A stretch of DNA of 64,000 nt from an uncultured Bacteroidota bacterium (lineage in GTDB: Bacteria > Bacteroidota > Bacteroidia > Chitinophagales > Chitinophagaceae): the NCBI GenBank assembly GCA_903905065.1, contig CAIVEW010000089.1, positions 62,001-126,000 on the forward strand, in the 5' to 3' direction. This document shows positions 19,847 through 30,697 of this stretch, in pieces (within the stretch, counting starts at the first letter, position 1; every line of letters starts with the position of its first letter). A model generated the notes under the pieces. It was not told where the DNA came from. It saw nothing but the letters and a program-made list of their open reading frames with translations, and did no database searches. The position numbers and the translations under genes are program-made.

Positions 19847-21580
19847 ATGCCTGATAAAAAGCATTTATTACTTACCTTTTTCTTCCTGATGCTTGCGTCC
19901 GGTGTCTTCGCGCAAGAAAGCCAGCAGACAGCGCCAGCTGCCGCAGGCACAGGTACAGCCAGTGCTACCCCCGGCAGTATGCAGTGGTCTAACCGCGACA
20001 TGACCTACCGCGGTAAAAATTATGATGTTTTAGACTCCGCATACTATCCTAAATTTCGCCGCAAACAGTTCAAAAAATACATAGACCACCAGGAGATATT
20101 CCCGCCAAAGCCGCGCAACCAATGGGAGATAGGCGGCGGACTGGGCCTCTATAATGTAATAGGCAATGTGCCCACACTGATGCTCTGGCAAAAAGGCGGG
20201 GGCGGTCTGAACGTAAATGTCCGCAAATCGCTGGGGTACATTTTCTCACTACGTATGCAATACATATACGGTGTGGCCAAAAACCTGGACCGACAGCCCA
20301 CGCAGAGTTATGACGCACCGTATACCCAGTTTGGTTATACTCCCCGCGACTATGCTACTTCTGCCCAACCGGCAAACGATGTATACCGTGCTTCGCGCAT
20401 GGAGTCGTCCCAGCTTTCGCTGGATCTTATGTTCAATGCCTACAACATCAACTTCCACCATGCGCGCAACAGTTTGTCGTTCTTTGGCTACATGGGCTTC
20501 GGGGCGCTGGGCTATAAGACACGCATGAACGCACTGGATGGAAATTATATGCCCTATGATTTTGACTCTATAGTAGGTAAGGCCACGAGCAATAACGCAG
20601 TTCGTAAGGCCCTTCAGAAAAAAATGGACAAATCGTATGAGGACGCGGCTGACAATGGCGGCGGCGCCCATATCCTGGACCATAAAACGCTCGACTTTGC
20701 TCCCAGCATAGGCGCTGGTGTTCAGTACCGGATAAATAAGCAATTCAACGTTCAGCTCGAAGAGCGTTATACGTTCCCGTCCGACGCCTACCTTGATGGC
20801 TCCAGGTATGGCAAGCCGTTGGGCAACACGGTAGCGCCGGGGATCCGGTCGGATGCGATCAACTATCTTTCTGTCAGCATTAACTACAATCTGAAAACCA
20901 AGAAGAAATCCGTAGAGCCACTTTACTGGATCAATCCGCTAGACCATTGCTATAGCGAGCTTTCTTATCCCCGGCATATGATACTGCCAAACCCGGTACT
21001 ACCTGATGAAGATGGGGATGGCGTAACTGACCAGTTCGACAAATGCCCGCATACGCCGGCAGGTATAGCAGTGGACTCTCACGGCTGCCCGCTGGATACC
21101 GATGGTGATGGCGTCCCGGACTATAAAGACAAACAACTCATAACCCCTACCGAGTGCCAGCCTGTGGACGCAGATGGCGTAGGTAAATGCCCTTGCCCGG
21201 ATGGCTGCAAAGACATACACGACCCCAACAAATGCGGCAGCATAGGCGCAGGTACGCTGCTCTTCACAGAAAAAACGGATCATATTACGGTCCCGATGGA
21301 AGTGCAACTTTCTACACTGGCCGCACAAATGCAAGGCAACCCTAATTGCAAAGTAGTGATACTGGGCGGCGGTAGCGGTAGCAAAATAAAGGAGCAACAT
21401 TCATGGGAGCATGTAAATGCCGTAATTGAATTCATGAGCGAAAAGAAGAGCATCAGCCGTGATCGTTTTATCTTCAAGTATGGCCAGGAAGGTGATGAAA
21501 ACATTGTTACATTCCGCGCTGCCAACGGAGACGAATCAGGCAGCTCGAATGTGCCTCCTCCACATCCAGACATTAAATAG
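19847..21580 (+). CDS. Outer-membrane protein with thrombospondin type-3 repeats and OmpA-like C-terminus
   Basis: DEDGDGVTDQFDKCPHTPAGIAVDSHGCPLDTDGDGVPDYKDK; signal peptide; C-terminal OmpA-like fold pattern. Confidence 0.8.
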   Translation: MPDKKHLLLTFFFLMLASGVFAQESQQTAPAAAGTGTASATPGSMQWSNRDMTYRGKNYDVLDSAYYPKFRRKQFKKYIDHQEIFPPKPRNQWEIGGGLGLYNVIGNVPTLMLWQKGGGGLNVNVRKSLGYIFSLRMQYIYGVAKNLDRQPTQSYDAPYTQFGYTPRDYATSAQPANDVYRASRMESSQLSLDLMFNAYNINFHHARNSLSFFGYMGFGALGYKTRMNALDGNYMPYDFDSIVGKATSNNAVRKALQKKMDKSYEDAADNGGGAHILDHKTLDFAPSIGAGVQYRINKQFNVQLEERYTFPSDAYLDGSRYGKPLGNTVAPGIRSDAINYLSVSINYNLKTKKKSVEPLYWINPLDHCYSELSYPRHMILPNPVLPDEDGDGVTDQFDKCPHTPAGIAVDSHGCPLDTDGDGVPDYKDKQLITPTECQPVDADGVGKCPCPDGCKDIHDPNKCGSIGAGTLLFTEKTDHITVPMEVQLSTLAAQMQGNPNCKVVILGGGSGSKIKEQHSWEHVNAVIEFMSEKKSISRDRFIFKYGQEGDENIVTFRAANGDESGSSNVPPPHPDIK

Positions 21581-21598
21581 AAAGATATTCCCCGTAAA

Positions 21599-21636
21599 AA
21601 GCAAAGCCGCGAAATTTCGCGGCTTTGCTTTTTTAT
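21599..21636 (+). terminator. Intrinsic terminator
   Basis: AAGCAAAGCCGCGAAATTTCGCGGCTTTGCTTTTTTA just after the 21580 stop. Confidence 0.9.
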
Positions 21637-21708
21637 TAGTAATGAATCCGGGCAAAACACCTCTCCGGCTCTTTGCGGTTATGAAAACAAATCGATCAGC
21701 GCTTTCCT

Positions 21709-22191
21709 TTACGGCAGCGCCACGTTAAAAACCCCACTGGTTATTGTATCGGTACCCGCAATAAAGGAGAAATTACCTTTTAAGGCATATGCACTATCAC
21801 TACTTATAGTGATATGACCCGAGTTACCAAAATGACGAAGATTCCCCACATAATACGCTGCAGTGTTGACCGGCGGATCTATCTGGTAGGTACTAGGACC
21901 GGTATAATTGTAGATATTGAACGTTATAGTCGTCGCAGGATTGGTATTGTTCTGTGTGGCCGTTATCAGCAAGTTTTTGGTGCCCGTATCGTTGCCGGAA
22001 TTGAGCACATAATAGCCAAAAGCGGAATATGCCCGCCAGCTCTGTCCATTAATAGTGGCCGTCATTAATACGGTCGAATCAAGATTATTGTTAGGCTGCA
22101 CACTTTTTAGGTTGGCGGGGCCGGCAGCCTTCTTGCAGGCCGGCAACGCCAGGCAAAACGAAATGGGTATAATGAGAAAAAGCCTTTTCAT
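21709..22191 (-). CDS. Hypothetical lipoprotein
   Basis: Start chosen at MKRLFLIIPISFCLALPACKK (lipobox). Confidence 0.65.
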   Translation of the reverse strand: MKRLFLIIPISFCLALPACKKAAGPANLKSVQPNNNLDSTVLMTATINGQSWRAYSAFGYYVLNSGNDTGTKNLLITATQNNTNPATTITFNIYNYTGPSTYQIDPPVNTAAYYVGNLRHFGNSGHITISSDSAYALKGNFSFIAGTDTITSGVFNVALP

Positions 22192-22252
22192 AAACTCTAA
22201 TCCTAACGCTGAAAGGCAGATTTTAGTATAGAAACCGGAATGGGACCATACA

Positions 22253-22720
22253 TTATGGCAGACCAACGGTGAAAAGGCCGTTAGTGATCGCCAGGTTATC
22301 CTGTGTATTGAACGAGAAATAACCAGTGATCGTTGTGGTAGTCACTTTTTGTATAGACACTATACCGCCCAATGCGTAACCCACCGAACTGCCATGGTAA
22401 TAAGTAGCTGACGCCTGCCCCTCCACAATAGAATAAGTGTTGCTAACACCTGTGTAGTTGGTAACAGTAAGCACTATCCTGTCCCGGGGAGATACCGGGT
22501 CTGAAGTGTAGCCGGTAATAATAAGCGTTTTTCCCGTGTCAAGATTTGCATGCTGGGAGTACAAAATAGAAGGAACTGTCCTGGAGGAAATAAAATCATA
22601 AGTTCCGATAGTGGCAGTCAACGAAGGATTAATAGTAAATACCGTTGGTGACGTTTTGACGCAGCCGGAAAAGACCACGCAACTCAATATAGCAACAAAT
22701 AAAAAAAAGCCTTTCTTCAT
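22253..22720 (-). CDS. Hypothetical lipoprotein, similar to 21709-22191
   Basis: Lipobox VVFSGCVK; similar C-terminal '...GYFSFNTQDNLAITNGLFTVGLP' vs 'GNFSFIAGTDTITSGVFNVALP'. Confidence 0.65.
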   Translation of the reverse strand: MKKGFFLFVAILSCVVFSGCVKTSPTVFTINPSLTATIGTYDFISSRTVPSILYSQHANLDTGKTLIITGYTSDPVSPRDRIVLTVTNYTGVSNTYSIVEGQASATYYHGSSVGYALGGIVSIQKVTTTTITGYFSFNTQDNLAITNGLFTVGLP

Positions 22721-22848
22721 ACAAGGATATTTCCGCTAAGATATACAATTTCAAATTCAAAATTCAACATTCAACAAATCGGAGGTCTCTTATAAAAAAC
22801 CCTCCGTTATGCGTCTCAAATCTTTTTAATACATTTCAAAGCCGGAGA

Positions 22849-23718
22849 CTATTGAACGATGGCCTTAGCGGTCCCGTACGCAACGCCGTTGCCCACTTTT
22901 ACCAAGTACATACCGCCCGCCAGGTTTAGTCCCTCAACAGTATGTGTATTTGTACCGGCATGTGTTGCTATGTCTTCAGAACGCACTTTGCGGCCCATCA
23001 TATCATAGATGGTAACACTGTATGTCCCGGCCGTCGCCGCGCTGTAAGACAGAGTTATCTGCCCCGGGGTGCAAGGCCCAATTACCGAAAGTGGCAATAC
23101 CTTGTCATTCTCCGTCTGTACCCCAAGCTTGATTTGCGTGGTGAGTACGTTATCGATCATCCATTGGCCTGAGCCAACGACATCTGCCGAATAGCGGAAC
23201 GCTACAAAAAGCGGCGCATTGGCATAAGGGGTGAGATCGACCTGGTGTGTTTCCCAATCGTTGCCACCTTCATTATCCAAAACAGGTGAGAAGGCGCTGG
23301 TAATATCATTCCAATCCTGGCCGGTATTGGGCAGTGTGCCTGCCTGATATATGCTCGACACCAATACAGAAAGACGGGCGGCATCTAAGGTATACTTTGT
23401 ATCAAACTGAAGATAAATGCTTCCGGTATAGTAGCTGAGGTTTAGCTGTGGGGTAAAAAGCCAGGCGGTATCCACATAGTAAGTAGTTCCATCATAATTA
23501 TTGCACCCTATTCCGGGTGTGCCATTACGGCCACCAACCGGCGCGCAAGACCAGGCTATCTGCGGATCAGAATAAATATCGTATTCGGTCCAATAGGTAG
23601 GGTAATTTTCTCCCAGCACTGCGCAAAATGTATTGAAACGTTCATCTAAAGAGGTAACCTGCGCGTGGGAGCATGATACGGACAGTGCGAATAAGGTGAA
23701 GAGTATAAATTTCTTCAT
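22849..23718 (-). CDS. T9SS type A sorting-domain protein (choice-of-anchor J-like)
   Basis: Signal peptide; C-terminal YSVTIYDMMGRKVRSEDIATHAGTNTHTVEGLNLAGGMYLVKVGNG. Confidence 0.8.
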   Translation of the reverse strand: MKKFILFTLFALSVSCSHAQVTSLDERFNTFCAVLGENYPTYWTEYDIYSDPQIAWSCAPVGGRNGTPGIGCNNYDGTTYYVDTAWLFTPQLNLSYYTGSIYLQFDTKYTLDAARLSVLVSSIYQAGTLPNTGQDWNDITSAFSPVLDNEGGNDWETHQVDLTPYANAPLFVAFRYSADVVGSGQWMIDNVLTTQIKLGVQTENDKVLPLSVIGPCTPGQITLSYSAATAGTYSVTIYDMMGRKVRSEDIATHAGTNTHTVEGLNLAGGMYLVKVGNGVAYGTAKAIVQ

Positions 23719-23897
23719 AGGGGAATATTTAGGGGCGAATACGTTATAGTAAGCTAATAGCATCGCAATTTAATTAAATTATCATACTAAAGAATGCCCT
23801 TTTTAATATTTATTTTTAAAGCACTACCTTTTCCACTGAGTACGACATTTTGTCCCAAAAAAGCGTTTGGCAAAATAATTGCGTATTTATATCGGAT

Positions 23898-24524
23898 ATG
23901 TTTTTCAAAAAAAATAAGGCTATGAACGACCATACAAAAAACAATAAAAAATCTATGAATGAAAATGCCGACAACATGGCACAAAACGAAGATCTGGATG
24001 AAGCTTTGGCAAATGTGCTGAATTCAGATGATAGTGGTGGTAGGGCCGGAGAAACGCTGAGTGAAGGTGCTGATGAAGAAATAGAAAAACTGGAGGCAGC
24101 TGTGCAGGAGCAAAAAGACAAATACCTGCGCCTGATGGCCGAATTTGACAATTACAAGAGGCGCAACGCAAAGGAAAAAGAAGAACTAAGACTAACAGGT
24201 GGTAAAGACATTGTTTCTTCCCTGCTGGTAGTGCTGGATGATATGGACCGTGCGAGCAAACAACTGGAAACTACAACAGACGTTACGGTGCTGAAAGAAG
24301 GTGTTTCGTTGATATTCAATAAATTGCGAGCCATTTTGCAGCAAAAAGGCCTAAAGGCTATGGAAGCGGTAAATGAAGAATTCAACCCCGACCTGCACGA
24401 AGCGATAACGGAAATACCTGCGCCAAATGAAAAAATGGTAGGTAAAGTAATAGACATGGTGGAACCGGGCTATTATCTTAACGACAAGCTGATAAGGCAC
24501 GCGAAAGTAGTGGTGGGGAAGTAA
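23898..24524 (+). CDS. grpE: Nucleotide exchange factor GrpE
   Basis: DKYLRLMAEFDNYKRRNAKEKEEL, MVGKVIDMVEPGYYLNDKLIRHAKVVVGK. Confidence 0.93.
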   Translation: MFFKKNKAMNDHTKNNKKSMNENADNMAQNEDLDEALANVLNSDDSGGRAGETLSEGADEEIEKLEAAVQEQKDKYLRLMAEFDNYKRRNAKEKEELRLTGGKDIVSSLLVVLDDMDRASKQLETTTDVTVLKEGVSLIFNKLRAILQQKGLKAMEAVNEEFNPDLHEAITEIPAPNEKMVGKVIDMVEPGYYLNDKLIRHAKVVVGK

Positions 24525-24695
24525 CCCCCCGACCCCCTAAAGGGGGAGCGCTTAGCGCTATGTAAGCGTGAGATTCCCGAATTGTAGTTTTTGGGCGTTA
24601 GCGCAAGTATAAAAAATGGTTCCCTGCTGGGGCAGGTTTGAGGAATTTGTTCACAAAAATAAGAGAAAGCCCCTTCAGGGGTTTGGGGTTTAAAA

Positions 24696-25859
24696 ATGGC
24701 AAAACGAGATTATTACGAGATATTAGGTGTGTCAAAGAGTTCGGCTGCTGATGAGATAAAGAAATCTTATCGTAAAATAGCCCTTGAATTTCACCCGGAC
24801 AGGAACCCAGGCAATAAGGAAGCCGAAGAGAAATTTAAGGAGGCTGCCGAAGCATACGATGTGCTCAGCAACCCCGATAAGCGGGCACAATATGATCGCT
24901 TTGGCCATGCAGGTGTAGGCGGCGGTGGTTACGGCCAGGGTGGTCCCGGCGGCATGCGCATGGAAGACATTTTCCAGAATTTCGGTGACGTATTTGGCAA
25001 TGATATGTTTGGCAGTATGTTTGGCGGCGGCGGTGGCGGCCGCAGGCAGGGCACCCGTGGCGCCAACTTGCGTATCAAGCTGAAGATGGACTTCGCAGAG
25101 ATAGCCAACGGAGCCAATAAAAAGATAAAAGTAAAGAAGCACATTACCTGCCAGCAATGCACAGGCAGCGGTGCAAAAGATAAGGGCTCCATACAAACCT
25201 GCAGCACATGCGGCGGATCGGGCCAGGTACGGAGGGTAACAAACACATTCCTTGGCCAGATGCAGACGGTAACTACCTGCCCTACATGCAGTGGCGAGGG
25301 CAGTACCATCACCCAGAAGTGTGCCAATTGCAAAGGCGAAGGCCGTGTATACGGTGAAGAAACGCTGAGCCTGGATATTCCGGCTGGCGTTCAAGACGGT
25401 ATGCAATTAAGTATGCATGGCCGTGGCAATGCCGGCGAGCGTGGCGGCCCTCCGGGCGACCTGCTCCTGCTGGTGGAAGAAGAGAAACATGAATTCCTTT
25501 CCCGTCATGATCTGGACGTAGTGTACCAGCTACATATATCTTTTCCGGAAGCTGTACTGGGTATGCAAGCTGAAGTGCCAACCATAGACGGCAAGGCCAA
25601 AATAAAAGTGCCGCCCGGCACTCAAAGCGGTAAGATCTTCCGCCTGAAAGGCAAGGGGTTCCCTGCTTTCCAGAGCTATGAAAAAGGAGACGAACTGGTG
25701 GAAGTGAATGTTTGGTCGCCACAACACCTTAGCCATGAGGAAAAGGAGATGATGGAGAAGCTCAAAAATTCGCCAAACTTTAAGCCCGGTCCCGGTGCTA
25801 AAGCTGAAAGGGAAGAACGAGGTTTTTTCGATAAGATCAAGGATGCATTTGGAAGCTGA
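24696..25859 (+). CDS. dnaJ: Molecular chaperone DnaJ
   Basis: J domain with HPD ([10 protein letters not shown]), G-rich linker, four CxxCxGxG repeats. Confidence 0.97.
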   Translation: MAKRDYYEILGVSKSSAADEIKKSYRKIALEFHPDRNPGNKEAEEKFKEAAEAYDVLSNPDKRAQYDRFGHAGVGGGGYGQGGPGGMRMEDIFQNFGDVFGNDMFGSMFGGGGGGRRQGTRGANLRIKLKMDFAEIANGANKKIKVKKHITCQQCTGSGAKDKGSIQTCSTCGGSGQVRRVTNTFLGQMQTVTTCPTCSGEGSTITQKCANCKGEGRVYGEETLSLDIPAGVQDGMQLSMHGRGNAGERGGPPGDLLLLVEEEKHEFLSRHDLDVVYQLHISFPEAVLGMQAEVPTIDGKAKIKVPPGTQSGKIFRLKGKGFPAFQSYEKGDELVEVNVWSPQHLSHEEKEMMEKLKNSPNFKPGPGAKAEREERGFFDKIKDAFGS

Positions 25860-25946
25860 TATCGTCAAGCATGCTATCTCGTATTTGGTTTGTGCTTCGG
25901 TAAAATTCGGGGCAGCACAGTTCGCCGTTTTTTAATAAATTGCAGC

Positions 25947-26966
25947 ATGAAATGCGCGTGGATAAAGTATTTCCCTGTTATCGGAATCCTGCTTTTTTTT
26001 AGCTGTAACAACAAGAATGGCAATGCGCCTGCATCTAGCAATGACCCCATTTTTTCAAGTGACCCCCGCCTCAAGAACATCACCGACCAGATCAATAAGT
26101 CGCCGAAGGATGCTGCGCTGTATTTTGAGCGTGGGCATATGCTCCATAAAATAAAGCTGGATACCCTGGCGCTAAAAGACTACAAAACGGCCGCCGCGCT
26201 CGATACTACACAGGCGCAATACTTTAGTGCCATTGGCGACCTACTGTTTGAGAACAAAGATGTAACGGGTTCTATAGAATGGATAAAAAAAGCGATAGCA
26301 AAAAACCCGGAGGACCCAAAGGCTCACCTGAAGATAGCAAAGCTGTTCCTCTGCCTCAAAGACTATCCGCATTCGTTCGCGGAGATCAATATCGCGTTGC
26401 GCCATAATCCGCACAATGCGGAAGGGTACTTTCTAAAGGGAATGGTGTACAAAGACATGAAGGACACAGCCCAGGCGATGTCCAGTTTTGAAACCTCAAG
26501 GCAGGAAGATCCGGATTACCGTGACGCTATCATACAGCTCGGCCTGCTGTATAGCGTGAAGAACAATCCCATTGCACTTAAATATTTTGACGACGCTTAC
26601 AATAAGGATAGCTCTGACGTAATGCCCATTTTCGCAAAAGGGGTCTTTTACCAGAATAATAAAGAAGATGCCAAAGCCAAAGAAGAATACAAAAAATGCA
26701 TCCTGAGGAATAACCACTACATCGAGGCATTCTTCAACATAGGGTATATGCTGATGCAGGAAGACTCTATTGAGAAATCTTACCGACAGTATGACCTAGT
26801 TACAAAAATCAGCCCGCTTAATGCTGCAGCTTATTTTAACAGGGGATTATGCAACGAGATGATGAACAAACCTAAAGAAGCCGTAGCTGACTATCGCCAG
26901 GCGCGTGGCCTGGACACCGCTTACGACCGCCCGAAGGAAGCGCTGAAAAGGCTGGGGGTGAAATAA
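25947..26966 (+). CDS. TPR-repeat lipoprotein
   Basis: Lipobox LLFFSCNN, successive TPR motifs. Confidence 0.8.
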   Translation: MKCAWIKYFPVIGILLFFSCNNKNGNAPASSNDPIFSSDPRLKNITDQINKSPKDAALYFERGHMLHKIKLDTLALKDYKTAAALDTTQAQYFSAIGDLLFENKDVTGSIEWIKKAIAKNPEDPKAHLKIAKLFLCLKDYPHSFAEINIALRHNPHNAEGYFLKGMVYKDMKDTAQAMSSFETSRQEDPDYRDAIIQLGLLYSVKNNPIALKYFDDAYNKDSSDVMPIFAKGVFYQNNKEDAKAKEEYKKCILRNNHYIEAFFNIGYMLMQEDSIEKSYRQYDLVTKISPLNAAAYFNRGLCNEMMNKPKEAVADYRQARGLDTAYDRPKEALKRLGVK

Positions 26967-27150
26967 TTCGGCAATGAGACTATTCGGCAATTTGACAATG
27001 CGAATTGGAACATGGAAATAATTTAAAAATTGTTCCCCATGGCTGTCGGGAAGAAAATTTGAAAATGATGCAGAACTTGTCCTGATAGTTAATGGGATGA
27101 AAATGATTGAAATTTTTAGCTTTTGAATTTTAACTTTTGAATTTTAAAAC

Positions 27151-27804
27151 ATGCCGATAATAGCGCCATCAATGCTTTCCGCGGACTTCCTGAACCTGGG
27201 AGCGGAAATAGATATGATAAACGATAGTGAGGCCGACTGGTTTCACCTGGATGTGATGGATGGCCAATTCGTGCCAAATATCAGTTATGGCATGAGCATC
27301 ATCGCGCAGATGAAAAAACGCGCAAAAAAAACCTTTGACGTCCACCTGATGATAGAGCAGCCGGAGCGCTACCTGGCCGAATTTAAAAAGGCAGGTGCAG
27401 ATTATCTCACGGTACACCATGAGACCGGCTATCACATCCACCGCACCCTTACCTCCATAAGAGCACTGGGCATGAAGGCCGGGCTAGCTATAAATCCGCA
27501 TACACCGGTCGAAATGGTGCAGGATATTATTCACGACATCGACCTTCTGCTGGTAATGAGCATTAGCCCTGGTTTTGGTGGCCAACAATTTCTACCGCTC
27601 ACTTTCAGGAAGATCCGGGAAGCTAAAGAACTCATAACTAAAGCCGGAAGCAATACGCTTATTGAGATTGACGGCGGTGTGACCCTGGAAAACGCAACGG
27701 AGATCATTGCTGCCGGCGCCGACGTGCTGGTGGCAGGGAATACGGTGTTTTCTTCCGCTGACCCGAAAGCCACAATAAAAAGTTTAAAGCAGGCGGGGAA
27801 ATAA
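27151..27804 (+). CDS. rpe: Ribulose-phosphate 3-epimerase
   Basis: IIAPSMLSADFLNLG, DWFHLDVMDGQFVPN, MSISPGFGGQQFLP, EIDGGV. Confidence 0.96.
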   Translation: MPIIAPSMLSADFLNLGAEIDMINDSEADWFHLDVMDGQFVPNISYGMSIIAQMKKRAKKTFDVHLMIEQPERYLAEFKKAGADYLTVHHETGYHIHRTLTSIRALGMKAGLAINPHTPVEMVQDIIHDIDLLLVMSISPGFGGQQFLPLTFRKIREAKELITKAGSNTLIEIDGGVTLENATEIIAAGADVLVAGNTVFSSADPKATIKSLKQAGK

Positions 27805-27832
27805 AGTTATATTGATCACGTTTAATTGGGGT

Positions 27833-30256
27833 ATGCTTCGGAAACCGGCCTTCTTGTTTGTCTTCTTTCTTTGTTCATGTGTTTGCTCCCTGGCGCAACA
27901 TGCCACGCTGAGTGGCTTTGTGCGGGATGAGAAGGGCAAACCACTTGAATTTGCGATAGTAGCAAATGCTGCCACCGGTATTGGGACCAATACGAACGCC
28001 AAGGGTTTTTACCTTCTTGAAATACCTGCAGAAAAGAACCTGACGATCATTTATTCTTACCAGGGCGAAACCGTGCGCAAAACAATGCAACTGGTTTCGG
28101 GCGAGACGCGTACTCTCGACGTTGCGATCACTGTAAAATCGAATGAGCTGGCAGAGTTTGTACTGAAAGACCCGCGCGCTCGATTTGAAGCCGGCAGTGT
28201 GCTTATAGACCCCACGTTGGCACTCATAAATCCGAGCCCTGACAACAGTATAGAAGGCCTGATAAAACTCGCAGTAGGCTCTCATGATGAACTTACCTCT
28301 CAATATAGTGTACGTGGCGGCAGCTATGACGAGAACCTGGTATATGTGAATGACTTTGAAATATACCGGCCGTTCCTTGTGCGCAGCGGGCAGCAGGAAG
28401 GGCTTAGCTTTATTAACCCCGACCTTGTTGCCAATGTAAACTTCTCTGTAGGCGGCTTCCAGGCCAAGTATGGCGATAAAATGAGTAGTGTGCTTGACGT
28501 AACGTACAAGCGCCCCACTCAATTTGCTGCATCTGTGATGATAAGCCTGCTGGGGGCCAGCCTGCACCTGGAAGGTACCTCCAGGAACCATAAGCTCACC
28601 TATCTTATTGGCGCAAGACAGAAAAGCAATCAGTACCTGTTGCAGTCCCAACCGACGAAGGGTGTGTACAATCCGTCTTTTACGGACCTGCAGGCGCTGG
28701 TGAACTACAAGATCAACAGTAAGTGGGAAGTGGAAGCCATAGCTAACTATGCCCGCAACAGGTTCACTTTCTTCCCTGAAACACAAACGGCCAGCTTTGG
28801 CGTGCTGAACCGGGCATACCAGCTTGACGTATTTTACAACGGTAGCGAGTTCGATCAGTTCGACTCACGATTTGGCGGCATCTCTGCCACTTACCATCCT
28901 ACTGATAGTAAGCTAAAATTAAAGTTCCTTGCATCAGGCTTTCAAACTAATGAATTTGAGACCTACGACATCAACGGCCAGTACTTGTTTGGCGAGTTAC
29001 AAACCGATATGAGTAAGGCTAACTACGGCCAAATAAAAACTTACCTCGGCACGGGCGGCATCCAGGATTTCGCCCGGAACTACCTCACGGTGAATGTGGG
29101 TGATGTGGGGATACGTGGCTCTTACGATGCAAAGAAAAACTTTATACAGTTTGGTGCCAACGGCACGGTCACCAGCATCAGCGATGACCTGCATGAATGG
29201 GAACGTCGCGATTCTGCCGCTTTTACGCAGCCTTATGACCCAGGCTTGTTGCAAATGGCTTATTTCTATCATTCATCTGCCAATTTTAACTACACCCGCC
29301 TTAGTGCATTCGTGCAGGATAATATCCATTTTGACAATGTTGACAGGCTCACGGCTACGGTGGGTGTGCGTTTCAATTACAGTTTTCTCAATAGTGAGTT
29401 CATCACCAGCCCGCGGGTACAACTTGCCTATAAACCGGTATGGGAAAAGGATTGGGTATTTAAATTTTCAACGGGGCTATATGCTCAGCCACCTTTCTAC
29501 CGCGAAATGCGTGACCTGACCGGCGGCATAAACCTGGACCTCAAAGCACAACGATCCTACCAGGCTGTATTGGGCGCAGACCATAATTTCAAGATGTATG
29601 GCAGGCCTTTCAAAATAACCGTAGAGTCTTATTACAAGTATCTTTGGAACCTTGACCCGTATTACTACGACAATGTGCGTATACGCTACACCGGTAAGAA
29701 TGATGCAATAGGCTACGTATATGGCGGCGAGGTGCGCCTGTACGGCGACCTGGTAAAGGATGCAACTTCATGGATCAGCATAGGCATGATGAAAGCCGAG
29801 CAGAAGATAACCGACAGTGCAACTATTCCCGGTTACGCAAATTACTTCCCCCTACCCTCCGATCAGCGGTTCTCGCTCGGGATGTATTTTGAAGACCACC
29901 TGCCACGGAACAAGAACTTTAAGGTGCACATCAGCGCCATCTACGCCACCGGCCTGCCGGTAGGCCCACCTACAGGCCACCTTTACCAGGATGTGTTGCG
30001 CCTGCCCGACTACAAGCGTGTGGACATCGGCTTCTCTGCATTACTGCTGGACTCAAAACGCAAAAACCATCCGGCACACAGTTTCTTCAACAATGTGAAA
30101 AGCATATGGGCCAGCCTGGAGGTTTTTAATCTGCTCGGCATACAGAATACCCTTTCATATACCTGGATACAGGACCAGACGAGTCAGAAGGTATATGCGG
30201 TGCCCAACCGCCTCACATCCCGGCTGCTCAACCTGAAACTGATATTTAATTTTTAA
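27833..30256 (+). CDS. TonB-dependent receptor with carboxypeptidase-regulatory-like domain
   Basis: ATLSGFVRDEKGKPLEFA, SQYSVRGGSYDENLVYVNDFEIYRPF, barrel to C-terminal LKLIFNF. Confidence 0.92.
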   Translation: MLRKPAFLFVFFLCSCVCSLAQHATLSGFVRDEKGKPLEFAIVANAATGIGTNTNAKGFYLLEIPAEKNLTIIYSYQGETVRKTMQLVSGETRTLDVAITVKSNELAEFVLKDPRARFEAGSVLIDPTLALINPSPDNSIEGLIKLAVGSHDELTSQYSVRGGSYDENLVYVNDFEIYRPFLVRSGQQEGLSFINPDLVANVNFSVGGFQAKYGDKMSSVLDVTYKRPTQFAASVMISLLGASLHLEGTSRNHKLTYLIGARQKSNQYLLQSQPTKGVYNPSFTDLQALVNYKINSKWEVEAIANYARNRFTFFPETQTASFGVLNRAYQLDVFYNGSEFDQFDSRFGGISATYHPTDSKLKLKFLASGFQTNEFETYDINGQYLFGELQTDMSKANYGQIKTYLGTGGIQDFARNYLTVNVGDVGIRGSYDAKKNFIQFGANGTVTSISDDLHEWERRDSAAFTQPYDPGLLQMAYFYHSSANFNYTRLSAFVQDNIHFDNVDRLTATVGVRFNYSFLNSEFITSPRVQLAYKPVWEKDWVFKFSTGLYAQPPFYREMRDLTGGINLDLKAQRSYQAVLGADHNFKMYGRPFKITVESYYKYLWNLDPYYYDNVRIRYTGKNDAIGYVYGGEVRLYGDLVKDATSWISIGMMKAEQKITDSATIPGYANYFPLPSDQRFSLGMYFEDHLPRNKNFKVHISAIYATGLPVGPPTGHLYQDVLRLPDYKRVDIGFSALLLDSKRKNHPAHSFFNNVKSIWASLEVFNLLGIQNTLSYTWIQDQTSQKVYAVPNRLTSRLLNLKLIFNF

Positions 30257-30386
30257 CCCCCGGCCCCCCTAACTTGCCTGTCGGCAGACAGGAGGGGGAG
30301 TTTCCCATGCGATGCAATACATGGAATTCCTAAAACGCTTGCCTGTAAGGCATTTTAGCCATGTTGATAATTTTATCGGAAAAACA

Positions 30387-30417
30387 TTTTGCCGGAAACA
30401 GTATATTCTTATCTTTG
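30387..30417 (+). promoter_or_regulatory. Bacteroidetes-type promoter for tRNA-Lys
   Basis: TTTTG ... TATCTTTG (TAnnTTTG) upstream of the tRNA. Confidence 0.65.
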
Positions 30418-30465
30418 CGCTCCCAATAACTGGTTTACCAGTCATTGTTTCAGTTCTTATTTTAT

Positions 30466-30538
30466 GATTTCGTAGCTCAGTTGGTAGAGCAATACACTTT
30501 TAATGTATGGGTCTTGGGTTCGAGTCCCAACGGAATCA
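30466..30538 (+). tRNA. tRNA-Lys (anticodon TTT), probable attachment site
   Basis: Cloverleaf: GATTTCG/CGGAATC acceptor, ATACA-CTTTTAA-TGTAT anticodon arm, GGTTCGAGTCC T arm; integrase follows. Confidence 0.95.
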
Positions 30539-30697
30539 CTTGTAAGGGGTTACAGCAATGTAGCCCCTTACTCATTTTTACCTAGCGTTACTTGAAAGGG
30601 TTGATTTTAAAGCATTTATAACAAGGCCCTCTGTTCGAGAGTTTCTACCTTTAGACAGGTTTACACATTGTTAATCGACTAAAAAATCGACCAAATT

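Noticed and set aside
21601-21636. GC-rich palindrome as a regulatory site
   Set aside because: Position just after a stop codon plus T-run makes it an ordinary intrinsic terminator.
24732-25722. Minus-strand ORFs (224 aa and others) under dnaJ
   Set aside because: Antisense shadows of the DnaJ coding frame.
27875-28786. 303-aa minus-strand ORF
   Set aside because: Antisense to a clear TonB-dependent receptor.
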